Below, piece by piece: positions 24,733-32,969 of a stretch of DNA of 64,000 bases. The notes under the pieces were generated by a model, which saw only the letters and a list, made by a program, of their open reading frames with translations, made no database searches and was not told where the DNA came from. A program made the position numbers and the translations under genes. The stretch's first letter is position 1. Each line of letters begins with the position of its first letter. The stretch is taken from NCBI RefSeq assembly GCF_009363695.1, contig NZ_CP045403.1, positions 1,530,001-1,594,000 of the forward strand, read 5' to 3'. This stretch comes from Bacillus sp. THAF10 (GTDB taxonomy: Bacteria; Bacillota; Bacilli; Bacillales; Bacillaceae_I).

Positions 24733-25305
24733 ATGGGGATTTTTTATAAACATGAATGGGACGAAGAAAATCACGAGTTAACACTTTATATCAATTCAGA
24801 CGAAGCTTTCTATGAGTTTGCTGCAGAGTATGCGGGAGAAAATCACATCCACCCTAAAAGGAAAACCCTTCTGGAAGCTGCTAGGTACTATGCTGGGAAG
24901 ACTTTAGCTAAAGGAACACCAATCAACAGTTATCGGATCAAATTTCAACAATTTCTGATTGCTGTTTTGGAAGAGAAAAACGGCTCTGTAAGGGAGGTCT
25001 TGGAAGGACCTACTTTTGGCTACATTAAAATTAAGGAAGGCGATACGTTAAAAGACATTGCGCATAACCTTGATATGGATGAAATGTCATTAAAATCAGC
25101 TAATAGTATAACCTCAGATACCGTATTTGTTGGTATGGAATTAAAGGTGCCTTGTTACCATCATATCGTCGTTATGTCAGACAGCCTTTATAAAATTGCC
25201 AATAAATATGACGTATCGAAAGAAGCAATCAGGATTCTCAATAAACTTCATACGGATTGTCTACAAATCGGTCAAGCTTTAATCATTCCAAAACGTACAA
25301 AATAA
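24733..25305 (+). CDS. Protein with two C-terminal LysM domains and no signal peptide
   Basis: A 190-residue protein. The first 90 residues (with YKHEWDEENHELTLYIN, then a helical segment) match nothing I recognise. Two LysM modules follow: about 96-140 (YIKIKEGDTLKDIAHNL) and 143-187 (HHIVVMSDSLYKIANKYDVS). There is no signal peptide or membrane segment, so it may act in the mother cell on the spore surface, as several Bacillus LysM proteins do; that is inference. The ribosome site GGCGGG is only moderate. Coding appearance is good. Confidence 0.72.
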   Translation: MGIFYKHEWDEENHELTLYINSDEAFYEFAAEYAGENHIHPKRKTLLEAARYYAGKTLAKGTPINSYRIKFQQFLIAVLEEKNGSVREVLEGPTFGYIKIKEGDTLKDIAHNLDMDEMSLKSANSITSDTVFVGMELKVPCYHHIVVMSDSLYKIANKYDVSKEAIRILNKLHTDCLQIGQALIIPKRTK

Positions 25306-25395
25306 CACGTGAAAAATTTATGAGTGACATCCATGGTCATTAATTCTACTTTCCTCATGATATAATGAAATAAATGAACATAAGGGGGAGTTAGG

Positions 25396-26613
25396 ATGGA
25401 TCCACTTGATATCATGGCAAACATTAACAGGGTCATCCCCTATTATCAGGCAATTTTCAGTGCAGAAAAACAGGAAGTAATTGGCTATGAGGTGTTAGGC
25501 AGAATTGAACTTGAAGATAATACCACCTTTAGCCTTGGATCATTTTTTAAGGACAATACGGTTCCTAGTGACTATCATTTTGAAGTGGAAAGAACGATCA
25601 TTAATAAAGCGTTAAAGACATATACAGACAACGGATGTACATTTAAACTCTTTTTAAATCAAAACGTAGAATTGTTATTAGAGGACCAAGGTGAATCCTT
25701 ACTTGAGCTCTTTCTTACTTATGAACCAAAAGGCTTAAAGCTTTCCAATATTGTTATTGAAATCGACAAACATACCACAAGAGAACGCAATGAGTACCTT
25801 GAGCATTTATTTAATTATTATAAAACTTATGGCATTCAAGTAGCCATTGTTAATATTGGAGATTCCGGTACTAACATGGATCAAATCGGGCGATTAGCTC
25901 CTAATATTCTAAAAGTAGATTTGCGAATCCTGAGGCAATCTCATGAAGTAGCCTCTCAACAAGATATGTTATATTCACTAGCACTACTAGCAAGAAAAAT
26001 AGGCGCAACCTTGTTGTATCATAATATGGAAGCATCCTTTCAACTCCAATATGCATGGAGACACGGTGGAAGATATTATCAAGGCTTCTATCTTCATAAA
26101 CCAGGCCCACACTTCATTGATGTCGCACACGCTAAAGAAATGTTAATAGAAAAATTTCAACAATTTATCCGCTATGAAAAACGGAAGCTACAGGCGATTT
26201 ATTCATGTACTACGATGCTTGAGGAAAGGATGCAACCGTATCTAAGACAAAATACTTCGATTGAAGAACTAGACAAATGGTTGCTATCGCTTGCTAAGGG
26301 ATTTTCAGATATTGGCCTTAGGATGTATGTTTGTGACGAAAATGGTTTTCAACTCTCCTCAAACATTGAAAATATAAAGGGACAATGGATTGTTTCCGAA
26401 AAAGCTCGAGGAAAGAACTGGAGCTGGAGACCGTATTTCTTAGAGTATGTAATGAAAATGAGTGTTGAACAAAAAGGAATATTATCAGATTTATATAGTG
26501 ATATTGATACTGGAGCGACGGTACGTACCTACTCCTATCCTCTAACCCAAGCATTTTTTGTTTTTATTGATATCTCCTATGACTATCTTTACGAACATCA
26601 GGACCTCTTGTGA
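25396..26613 (+). CDS. ykuI: EAL-domain cyclic-di-GMP binding protein YkuI
   Basis: A 405-residue cytosolic protein. The EAL domain covers about 15-250; the signature reads EVLGR at 32-36 in place of EALxR. Further EAL-type elements are KLFLNQN, IVIEIDKH, NILKVDLRIL and YYQGFYLHKPGP. The remainder (about 260-405) is a PAS-like YkuI C-terminal domain. B. subtilis YkuI binds cyclic-di-GMP but has not been shown to hydrolyse it, so a sensor role is likelier than an enzyme role. The length agrees with B. subtilis (about 400). The ribosome site is AAGGGGGAG. Confidence 0.9.
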   Translation: MDPLDIMANINRVIPYYQAIFSAEKQEVIGYEVLGRIELEDNTTFSLGSFFKDNTVPSDYHFEVERTIINKALKTYTDNGCTFKLFLNQNVELLLEDQGESLLELFLTYEPKGLKLSNIVIEIDKHTTRERNEYLEHLFNYYKTYGIQVAIVNIGDSGTNMDQIGRLAPNILKVDLRILRQSHEVASQQDMLYSLALLARKIGATLLYHNMEASFQLQYAWRHGGRYYQGFYLHKPGPHFIDVAHAKEMLIEKFQQFIRYEKRKLQAIYSCTTMLEERMQPYLRQNTSIEELDKWLLSLAKGFSDIGLRMYVCDENGFQLSSNIENIKGQWIVSEKARGKNWSWRPYFLEYVMKMSVEQKGILSDLYSDIDTGATVRTYSYPLTQAFFVFIDISYDYLYEHQDLL

Positions 26614-26694
26614 AATTTGTAGCTAAAACGTATAGAAAAGAGCACATTGTTTACCTTAAGAATATAATTTTCACTCAAATGAGGTGATGGGATA

Positions 26695-26934
26695 GTGGGC
26701 TCTTTTGATTTCGTTTTAGCAATATTGGCCTTGCTTATTGTTGCTGGGGCAATGATATACACCTATAGGATTGGAAGAAAAACAAATGCACAATCTTCCA
26801 CTCAGGATTCGTCCGTTAGTGAAGGAGTGCAACATCATTATGTTTTAAAAAACCCTGTATTTGTAGCATTGGCAGTAGCAACCGTATTAATTTTGCTGTA
26901 TATCGCCTATGCTGCGGTCAGTCGTACATGGTAA
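26695..26934 (+). CDS. Small two-helix membrane protein
   Basis: A 79-residue hypothetical protein: membrane helix at 5-25, a polar serine/glutamine-rich linker, and a second helix around 53-73. It starts at GTG with GAGGTGATGGGA upstream. The family is not recognised. A terminator follows at once, so it forms its own unit or the end of the ykuI unit. Confidence 0.6.
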   Translation: MGSFDFVLAILALLIVAGAMIYTYRIGRKTNAQSSTQDSSVSEGVQHHYVLKNPVFVALAVATVLILLYIAYAAVSRTW

Positions 26935-26943
26935 CGAAGAATA

Positions 26944-26971
26944 ACCCTTTACAATTGTAGAGGGTTTTTAT
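26944..26971 (+). terminator. Intrinsic terminator
   Basis: ACCCTTTACA pairs with TGTAGAGGGT (one G-T), followed by TTTTT. Confidence 0.75.
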
Positions 26972-26975
26972 TAGG

Positions 26976-27088
26976 TTTTAAGCAAATGGCTCCGCTTCTG
27001 TGGGGCGATTTGTAAGCCTCTTTGGCTACGCCAGTGGGGACACAAGTCTTTCGCATCTTTCTGAGAGAAGAGCCTCCGCCTTTGCTAC
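26976..27088 (-). repeat. Intergenic repeat family 2, copy 2 (inverted relative to copy 1)
   Basis: Read on the minus strand it begins GCAAAGGCGGAGGCTCTTC and ends GGAGCCATTTGCTTAAAA, matching the copy after cheV. The middle shares GCGAAAGACTTGTG and a CGCCC block. A 63-codon open frame across it is a by-product. With its flanks it fills the 347-base gap between 26935 and 27281. Confidence 0.75.
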
Positions 27089-27281
27089 AATCAATAGCTA
27101 GAAACAACTTCTTATCAACCTTCTTCTTTAACACAGCCATGTTTTATAAACCACGAGAAGGGTAAAAAGGAAGTGAGTGAATATTTTGTCATTTTTCAGA
27201 TGAATTTCACGAACGGTTACTGGCCAAGATTGCTCACGTTCTTGATACAATTAGAACACATCTCTAGAGGAGGAGAATTGC

Positions 27282-27914
27282 ATGATAAAAACGTGGACTG
27301 GCTTTATACTTTTGTTCCTAATCCTAACAGGTGGTTACCATTCAGCACATGCGGAACAACAACCGTATTCGGACAAAGAGGTTTATTCTTTTTTACAGGA
27401 AGCATTTTCTGCACAAATTTCTATAGGTGAGGATTATTTTACTAAAGCTGAAGTAGAGGAACGATTAAATCCATACTTTACAAAGCAGTATCAGCAGCTA
27501 TTTACAGCTGAGCATCTTGTAAAGGACCAAGAAGGTTACACTACGTACGGAACAGACTTTGCCATTTATTACATTCCTTTTTTCTCCTATAATGAAGACA
27601 CGAAGGTGTTATGGTCAGACAATTCATCCGTCATTACGGTGTATCAATTCTTCCCTGAGGATGAAAGTATGCCAAGCCTATATGCTGATCATTACGAATA
27701 TGTGAAGCTACAGCTTACCGACAATAAATTTATCGTAACGGACTACGGTTTTGAATATGAAAAACCTGATTTTCTCGAATCAAAACCAGAAGCAGCGATT
27801 ACCCCTTTAAGTACGTTTAGTAAAGTATGGAAGGGAAACTATCCTTTTAGTATGCTCGCCTTTTTATTTACCCCTGAAAGCTATAGTTTAAGTATGCCAG
27901 TTGTCACAAGATAA
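27282..27914 (+). CDS. DUF3993-type exported protein
   Basis: A 210-residue protein with a signal peptide (1-24, ending SAHA) and a soluble extracytoplasmic domain (SFLQEAFSAQISIGEDYFTKAEVEERLNPYF is split by the reader as two helices). The pattern matches my memory of the DUF3993 family from Bacillus, of unknown function. The ribosome site AGAGGAGGAG is excellent. It is absent from this position in B. subtilis. A terminator follows, shared with the convergent glutaredoxin-like gene. Confidence 0.65.
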   Translation: MIKTWTGFILLFLILTGGYHSAHAEQQPYSDKEVYSFLQEAFSAQISIGEDYFTKAEVEERLNPYFTKQYQQLFTAEHLVKDQEGYTTYGTDFAIYYIPFFSYNEDTKVLWSDNSSVITVYQFFPEDESMPSLYADHYEYVKLQLTDNKFIVTDYGFEYEKPDFLESKPEAAITPLSTFSKVWKGNYPFSMLAFLFTPESYSLSMPVVTR

Positions 27915-27915
27915 A

Positions 27916-27946
27916 AAAGAACGGAGCGAAATCCGTTCTTTTTTTT
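27916..27946. terminator. Terminator between the DUF3993 and glutaredoxin-like genes
   Basis: Stem AAAGAACGGA/TCCGTTCTTT with eight T residues on the plus strand and an A run on the other side. Confidence 0.85.
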
Positions 27947-27950
27947 GCAG

Positions 27951-28187
27951 TTATTCCTCTATTCCTAACAGTTGTTGTAGCTTTGAAAGGTCAAAACCTT
28001 TTACAATCTCTTCATCCACTGTTACAGTAGGAGTGGAATATGACTGAAGTTCATGTACTAGGAAGTCTCTTGCATGAGAATCTTGAGAAATATCTATTTC
28101 TTTATAGGTTATCTTATAGTGTGTTAAGAATTGCTTTACCACTTGGCAAGGAGGGCAATCTGGTTGTGTATAAAGAGTAATATTCAT
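27951..28187 (-). CDS. Glutaredoxin-like thiol protein
   Basis: A 78-residue thioredoxin-fold protein with the redox motif CPPC at residues 11-14 (TQPDCPPCQVV) and the cis-proline segment STPTVTVDEE. Size and motif fit NrdH/YosR-type glutaredoxin-like proteins that reduce disulfides or ribonucleotide reductase. No specific partner is encoded nearby. The ribosome site AGGAG lies about nine bases before the ATG. Confidence 0.85.
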   Translation of the reverse strand: MNITLYTQPDCPPCQVVKQFLTHYKITYKEIDISQDSHARDFLVHELQSYSTPTVTVDEEIVKGFDLSKLQQLLGIEE

Positions 28188-28243
28188 GAATAAGTCAGCT
28201 CCTAATAAGTAAAATTTTCACAGCATCCACTTTTTTGTTATGT

Positions 28244-28271
28244 TTGACTACAATAAAGTAGAGGCTATAAT
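28244..28271 (+). promoter_or_regulatory. Sigma-A promoter for ykuJ
   Basis: TTGACT (28244-28249), 16-base spacer, TATAAT (28266-28271). Confidence 0.7.
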
Positions 28272-28388
28272 CGAAGACTATGATAAAATGTATTTCTACA
28301 TGTATTTTACCTTAAATAAATGGATTGTGTAAAAAGACAATTCTGGGTAAAGGATATAGGTAGGAAGGAATAAAAGGAGAGTTGTTAG

Positions 28389-28628
28389 ATGTCATTATTA
28401 GTAGGAATTGTAAAAAGATTAAACGATTTAAAAGAAACATCCGAAGCAGGAAATGAGCCTGCCCAGCGTTATTTTGAAGTAAATGGAGAAAAAGTGTGCA
28501 GTGTGAAGTTTTTCGATAAATCCAATACATACGAGCTGGAAGTTTTCCAAAAGGGAGAAAACTCAAAAACGTACCAATTTGATAATATCGACATGATTGC
28601 CATCGAAATTTTTGACTTGATTCACTAG
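28389..28628 (+). CDS. ykuJ: YkuJ family protein
   Basis: A 79-residue protein matching YkuJ: short N-terminal helix (LLVGIVKRLNDL), then a strand-rich body (RYFEVNGEKVCSVKFFDKS) and a C-terminal acidic helix. Structures exist for the family but no activity is known. It is first in a run ykuJ, yueI-like, ykuK, abbA, with a sigma-A promoter 110-145 bases upstream. The ribosome site AAAGGAG lies eight bases before the ATG. Confidence 0.85.
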   Translation: MSLLVGIVKRLNDLKETSEAGNEPAQRYFEVNGEKVCSVKFFDKSNTYELEVFQKGENSKTYQFDNIDMIAIEIFDLIH

Positions 28629-28648
28629 GTTAGAAAGGATTTTGTGTG

Positions 28649-29038
28649 ATGAGTAGAAATTTGGACGACTATATAGATAGGGGTCTAAAAGGGACTCCTG
28701 AAACAAAGCCTGATGAACGGAGAGAGTATTTGTCTCAGCTTCGAGAAAGAATTATTCTCGCGCTAACAAATGGTCAGGTGATGCAAAGTAAACTATACAA
28801 ACCCATTTTAGATTTGATGAGAAAGCATTCTTCTTCTAGACTATTTTTGGATGGAGATCTAAATTACGCTCACCTTTCTAAATATATCAAGGCGGCCAAT
28901 GAAGCGGGCATTCCTTTTACCATTGTGGATAATAAAGCTAACTCCACGAAAATTGGTCTTGTCCTCGTAGAGCAGCATGCGATTGATAAAGAAGACATTT
29001 TCGTCTCGCAGGAAGATTTTGAAAAAAATCTTATCTAA
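28649..29038 (+). CDS. YueI family protein (DUF1694)
   Basis: A 129-residue protein of the YueI type: YLSQLRERIILALTNGQV, then DLNYAHLSKYIKAANEAG and a C-terminal strand region (ANSTKIGLVLVEQHAI). The fold resembles RNA-binding L7Ae-like proteins by family knowledge; the function is unknown. In B. subtilis yueI is elsewhere, so its presence between ykuJ and ykuK is a local difference. The ATG at 28649 is preferred to the GTG at 28646 on ribosome-site spacing (GAAAGGA). A terminator follows. Confidence 0.75.
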   Translation: MSRNLDDYIDRGLKGTPETKPDERREYLSQLRERIILALTNGQVMQSKLYKPILDLMRKHSSSRLFLDGDLNYAHLSKYIKAANEAGIPFTIVDNKANSTKIGLVLVEQHAIDKEDIFVSQEDFEKNLI

Positions 29039-29054
29039 CTCAAAAAACATGAAC

Positions 29055-29088
29055 AAAAACCAAGCTAAAAAAAATTAGCTTGGTTTTT
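29055..29088 (+). terminator. Intrinsic terminator after the yueI-like gene
   Basis: Stem ACCAAGCTAA/TTAGCTTGGT with a long T run. Confidence 0.88.
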
Positions 29089-29231
29089 GTTTTTGTTTTT
29101 TACGTATAAAAGTTTTTGCTACAAGTCGATAATGTAGATAGTCCAATTTTATCAGAAAAAGAAAACATTAATTTTTTGGGAAAAAGGAACATATAAGTAT
29201 AAGGGAAAGTACGGATAAAGGAAGTGGCTAT

Positions 29232-29750
29232 ATGGATAACCCCAGTAGATTTCTTAATATTACCCACGGCTACCTTACTTTTGAACAAGCTTATGAAAAG
29301 ATCCTTTTGTTTATCCAAAAAGATGTGAAGGCGCAATACTTACTATCAATTGGAACAGATTCTCATGTCTATCAAAGAGAAACTAAGTTCATGACTGCTA
29401 TTCACCTTCACAGAATTGGAAAAGGTGCATGGGGCTGTGTCAGGCCTTATATTACAAAGAGAGTGATTAAAAGTCTCCACGAAAAGATATCACTAGAAAC
29501 CGCTCTAAGCCAAGAAGTTGCGATGTTATTTACGATGGAAAAATTAGCGGAGATTCAAAGCCTGTTGTATCCACATATCGAACATGGAGCAGATTTCCAT
29601 TTTGAGATTCACCTCGATATTGGACAAAAAGGTGCAACAAAGGATTTCATTCAAGAAATGACAGGTAGAATAACTGCGATGGGATTGGATGCCAAGATTA
29701 AACCGGACGCTTATACAGCATTTTGCTATGCAAATCGCTATACAAAGTAA
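29232..29750 (+). CDS. ykuK: YkuK family ribonuclease H-like protein (DUF458)
   Basis: A 172-residue cytosolic protein. The family core is visible: LLSIGTDSHVYQRETKFMTAI, with an acidic residue in GTDSH typical of the RNase H-like fold, HIEHGADFHFEIHLDIG, and the end DAYTAFCYANRYTK. Catalysis has not been shown for the family as far as I know. It precedes abbA by 20 bases, as in B. subtilis, and probably shares its transcript. Confidence 0.85.
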   Translation: MDNPSRFLNITHGYLTFEQAYEKILLFIQKDVKAQYLLSIGTDSHVYQRETKFMTAIHLHRIGKGAWGCVRPYITKRVIKSLHEKISLETALSQEVAMLFTMEKLAEIQSLLYPHIEHGADFHFEIHLDIGQKGATKDFIQEMTGRITAMGLDAKIKPDAYTAFCYANRYTK

Positions 29751-29770
29751 GTGCAGGAGGGAGCAAAAAA

Positions 29771-29941
29771 ATGTTGCATTTAACACAAGAAGAGAAGGAG
29801 CTATTAGTTAACTTACTTATTTCCACAGATGTTGGGAAAGAATTGGTGATTAGTGAAATAAATGATTTTGAGGTAGGGCAAAAAATGCTGGAAGCAACCA
29901 CTTATCGCAAGCTTATAGAATTATATGAGAAAATCTCTTAA
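29771..29941 (+). CDS. abbA: AbrB antirepressor AbbA
   Basis: A 56-residue protein. It aligns by eye with B. subtilis AbbA (formerly YkzF, 65 residues): the helices EEKELLVNLLI and LVISEINDFEVG, and the end TTYRKLIELYEKI. AbbA binds the transition-state regulator AbrB and blocks its DNA binding. Position after ykuK supports orthology. The ATG follows GCAGGAGGG; an upstream in-frame start at 29723 would overlap the end of ykuK. A terminator follows, then a MITE end. Confidence 0.82.
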   Translation: MLHLTQEEKELLVNLLISTDVGKELVISEINDFEVGQKMLEATTYRKLIELYEKIS

Positions 29942-29946
29942 TCACC

Positions 29947-29995
29947 AAAAAAAGAGAGGAGTATGCATCTGATGCTGCATCTCTCTTTTCTTTTT
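29947..29995 (+). terminator. Terminator of abbA
   Basis: AAAAGAGAG and TGCATC arms pair with TGCATCTCTCTTTT-type sequence, followed by CTTTTT. A MITE left end starts at the next base. Confidence 0.8.
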
Positions 29996-30060
29996 GGCTG
30001 TTTTCGTAAACCTGGTTATTAATGATGAAGGCGAATGTAACTATATGGATGTTTTTTTCG
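29996..30060 (+). repeat. MITE left-end remnant, copy H
   Basis: GGCTGTTTTCGTAAAC is an exact 16-base match to the family's left end. The following 45 bases are only loosely similar to the interior. It lies immediately behind the abbA terminator. Confidence 0.55.
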
Positions 30061-30102
30061 TCTAAATTGAATAAGAGTACAAGACTTTTTGGAGGCTATC
30101 CT

Positions 30103-30549
30103 ATGAAAAAAATTTCTTTTTTTTATTCTTTCTTTTTTTGTCTGTCAATCTTTACGGATGCCAGTCAGAAATACATACTACAGCAAGAGAACCAAATAAA
30201 TCTGAGATAGAACCAGAAGAAAACGACACCTTAAAATTAAATGATGCAATTTCTAACGTTTTTATTTCAACTTCAAAAGGGGTCAATCCAACTGTTTTTG
30301 AAAAAGATAAAGATATAAAAATGTTTAAGGGTATTTTCTCAGCTGCAAAAAAAGAACCTGGAGATGTGAATATGGCCAATCCTGAATTTTTTTTGGAAGT
30401 CATCTACACCAATGAAAATCAGGAAAGTTTTTATTTGTGGATAGGAGAGAAAGGACAAAAAAACTGCCATAATGAAAACGGATAATACCCATATCATTTA
30501 TACTGTTCCAGAAGAAATGACAGATAAGTTAAGGAAGTTAGTAGAATAG
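30103..30549 (+). pseudogene. Frameshifted lipoprotein gene (two homopolymer frameshifts)
   Basis: A start with GGAGG upstream opens a signal peptide (MKKISFF) that soon goes out of frame. The next frame gives LSVNLYGCQSE, a lipobox with cysteine, and about 105 further residues, including EFFLEVIYTNE and FYLWIGEKGQ. The frame is lost again at seven A residues (30457-30463). With one A fewer it would continue through KTDNTHIIYTVPEEM to the stop at 30549. Both breaks lie in T- or A-rich tracts. The body resembles YhfM-like Bacillus lipoproteins. Real inactivation, phase variation or sequencing error remain possible. Confidence 0.65.
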
Positions 30550-30757
30550 TCATTATACGAGACCTTTTGTTTAAGTTTTTTTAATGCATTTTTATAATTT
30601 CAACCTGAGATATTTCAAAATCGCCTGTCGAACAAAGGCGAAATATTATTAATCGTAATAGTTCGAGAACAAGACTAATGTGTGCTACAATGATATTGGT
30701 CAATTACACATTTTTGCATATTGTAATAGAGAGTAAATAAAGAGAGGAAGAACATTA

Positions 30758-31207
30758 ATGATCAGCCTCCCAAGTAGTAAAGTATTAGGAGCAACAATCA
30801 AAGATTTAATTATTCCAGCTGAACGGGTTGCACATGTTCAAGTGAAGAACAATTTAGAGCATGCCCTATTAGTGCTTACAAAAACAGGGTACACTGCAGT
30901 ACCGGTATTGGACGCTAAGTATATGCTTCATGGCTTGATAAGCACTACTCATATTATGGATTCCATTTTAGGGCTCGAACGAATAGAATTCGAACGTTTG
31001 GAAAATATGATTGTAGAAGAAGTCATGAACAAAGAGTTACCATGTTTACAGCTTTCTGATACAGTCGAAAAAGGGCTGGAACTTTTAGTCGATCATCCAT
31101 TTGTATGCGTTAAAAATGAGGAAGGTGTGTTTGAAGGGATACTTACCCGAAGAACAATACTTGACCGCTTACATGTTCATTTTCAAAATAGAGAAGACCT
31201 TCAATAA
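30758..31207 (+). CDS. darB: Cyclic-di-AMP binding CBS-domain protein DarB
   Basis: A 149-residue protein of two CBS modules (about 15-70 and 80-140; ALLVLTKTGYTAVPVLD and LELLVDHPFVCVKNEEGVFEG). It corresponds to B. subtilis YkuL, renamed DarB, which binds cyclic-di-AMP and, when free, stimulates the (p)ppGpp synthetase Rel and pyruvate carboxylase. Length and gene order (abbA, darB, ccpC) agree. The ribosome site is AGAGAGGAAG. Only the reading of two CBS motifs is directly seen; ligand and partners are family knowledge. Confidence 0.87.
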   Translation: MISLPSSKVLGATIKDLIIPAERVAHVQVKNNLEHALLVLTKTGYTAVPVLDAKYMLHGLISTTHIMDSILGLERIEFERLENMIVEEVMNKELPCLQLSDTVEKGLELLVDHPFVCVKNEEGVFEGILTRRTILDRLHVHFQNREDLQ

Positions 31208-31220
31208 GAGGGTCTTTTTT
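31203..31220 (+). terminator. Probable terminator of darB
   Basis: GAAGACC (just before the stop codon) pairs with GGGTCTTTTTTT. The stem is short, so confidence is moderate. A MITE end starts eight bases further on. Confidence 0.55.
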
Positions 31221-31227
31221 TATATTG

Positions 31228-31359
31228 GACTGTTTTCAGACTCCATGTGATGAAGTTTTGCCACATGTTTTAATATTCCTCCTTGAAAAGAGTATAACGG
31301 CAGCGTTGATTAAGGGTGTCATCCCTCTATGCAGTAGCTTCAAAGTTGCGAAAACAGCC
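31228..31359 (-). mobile_element. MITE-like element, copy J (inverted, internally deleted)
   Basis: The right edge reads GAAAACAGCC and the left edge GACTGTTTTC, so both terminal repeats are present. On the minus strand the order GCTACTGCATAG, GACACCC, CTTAATCAACG and ACATGTGGCA follows the family. The segment with the internal stem is missing, leaving about 132 bases. No target duplication is visible. An in-frame ATG inside it falsely extends the downstream transporter gene. Confidence 0.72.
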
Positions 31360-31456
31360 TTTAGGAAAAGCTCTAAATGTTGCAAAAATTGCGATAAACG
31401 TTAGAATTTATATAGGTAAACGAAATAATAGTGGACAAGCAAAGAGAGGGAAGCAA

Positions 31457-32965
31457 ATGGGAACAGCAACAATTGAACGGAAAGAAATTGCAAAGGCAGC
31501 TCCAAATAAAACTAAAAAACCATTTGTGCTGGCAGCCATCATGCTTGCTATGTTCATGGCAGCCATAGAAGCAACTATTGTATCTACGGCGATGCCTGCA
31601 ATCGCAGCTGACTTAGGGGGCTTTTCTTTATATAGCTGGGTATTTTCCTCCTACCTGTTAATGAATGCCGTTACGGTTTTAATTTACGGAAAATTATCAG
31701 ATTTGTATGGTAGAAAACCAATACTTACCTTTGGAATCATCGTTTTTTTGATAGGCTCACTATTGTGCGGCTTTGCTCAATCCATAGAGATGTTGATACT
31801 TTTTAGATTTATTCAAGGATTTGGTGCGGGTGCAGTAATGCCAATCGCTTCTACTATCGTGGGGGATATGTACACAAAAGAAGAACGTGCAAAAATTCAA
31901 GGGTATTTATCAAGTGTTTGGGGAATTTCTGCGGTTATGGGACCAGCCATAGGAGGGTTATTGGTTCAGTATGTTAGCTGGAGATATGTTTTCTGGGTGA
32001 ACATTCCCCTTGGAATCCTTGCAATCGTGGGTCTTTACTTGTTTTTGCATGAAGGAATTGAAAAGAAAAAACATTCCATTGACTATAAAGGCGCGGGGCT
32101 ATTATTCGTCGCAGTCAGCTGTTTTATGCTCGTCATGGTGGAAGGAGGGGTAAGGTGGACGTGGCTATCGAGTCCTGTTTTCGTGCTTAGTTCGATCTCT
32201 GCCATAGCTTTCTTACTCTTTATCCTACAGGAAAAGAAGGCAAAAGAACCGATGATGCCATTTGATATTTGGAGAGAACGATCGATTTTAATCGCCAATA
32301 CCACCTCTTTGACTACCGGCGTCATGTTAATCGGAATTTCGAGCTTCCTTCCTGCATTTGTTCAAGGTGTGATGGAACGTTCCCCCATTGTTGCTGGTTT
32401 CACGCTAACAACAATGTCGATAGGCTGGCCAATTGCCGCGATGATTGCGGGGAGACTACTTCTTAAAATTGGCTTCCGAACTACATCCATTATCGGAGGA
32501 GTGGCTCTGATTTTAGGAAGTATTATCTTTATCAGTTTAAGCCCAGATGATGGACCTGTTTGGGCTGCGTTTGGTTCCTTTATGATTGGAGTAGGAATGG
32601 GTTTTTCTACAACATCCTTTATTGTCTCGATCCAAAGTACGGTTCCTTGGCAAAAACGAGGAGTGGCAACTGCCTCAAATATGTTCATGAGAACACTTGG
32701 AAGTACTATAGGGGCTGCCTTACTTGGTGGTATTTTAAATGCACGCATACAAAAACACTTACAAACCAATGGAGTGGAACAAGAGTTTTCTTTAGACTCC
32801 ACAACATTGTTGCTTAATGCAGAGCAACGTGAGCAGCTCTCAGATACGATGAGGGTCCTTCTTCAAGACGGCTTATCACTTGCCCTACATCAAGTGTATC
32901 TAGTCGTCGCTGCCTTCGCCTTGATAAGTTTTGTTCTAATTTTACTTTTGCCAAAAAAGAGTTAA
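31457..32965 (+). CDS. MFS multidrug efflux transporter (DHA2, EmrB/QacA type)
   Basis: A 502-residue proton-driven exporter with about 14 membrane helices. The helix 2-3 motif GKLSDLYGRKP and the antiporter-type motif near SSVWGISAVMGPAIGGLL mark the drug:H+ antiporter-2 family. The start at 31457 has AGAGAGGGAAG upstream. A 47-codon N-terminal extension read from 31316 comes from the MITE and lacks a ribosome site. The substrate cannot be deduced. No TetR- or MarR-type regulator lies beside it. Its terminator is interrupted by another MITE copy. Confidence 0.85.
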   Translation: MGTATIERKEIAKAAPNKTKKPFVLAAIMLAMFMAAIEATIVSTAMPAIAADLGGFSLYSWVFSSYLLMNAVTVLIYGKLSDLYGRKPILTFGIIVFLIGSLLCGFAQSIEMLILFRFIQGFGAGAVMPIASTIVGDMYTKEERAKIQGYLSSVWGISAVMGPAIGGLLVQYVSWRYVFWVNIPLGILAIVGLYLFLHEGIEKKKHSIDYKGAGLLFVAVSCFMLVMVEGGVRWTWLSSPVFVLSSISAIAFLLFILQEKKAKEPMMPFDIWRERSILIANTTSLTTGVMLIGISSFLPAFVQGVMERSPIVAGFTLTTMSIGWPIAAMIAGRLLLKIGFRTTSIIGGVALILGSIIFISLSPDDGPVWAAFGSFMIGVGMGFSTTSFIVSIQSTVPWQKRGVATASNMFMRTLGSTIGAALLGGILNARIQKHLQTNGVEQEFSLDSTTLLLNAEQREQLSDTMRVLLQDGLSLALHQVYLVVAAFALISFVLILLLPKKS

Positions 32966-32969
32966 CCAT

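Noticed and set aside
26949..27140. A 63-codon minus-strand frame across repeat family 2
   Set aside because: It is a translation of the repeat; its counterpart after cheV has no equivalent frame, so selection for protein is not evident.
29723..29770. A longer abbA start at 29723
   Set aside because: It overlaps the end of ykuK and lacks a ribosome site; the ATG at 29771 has one and fits the family.
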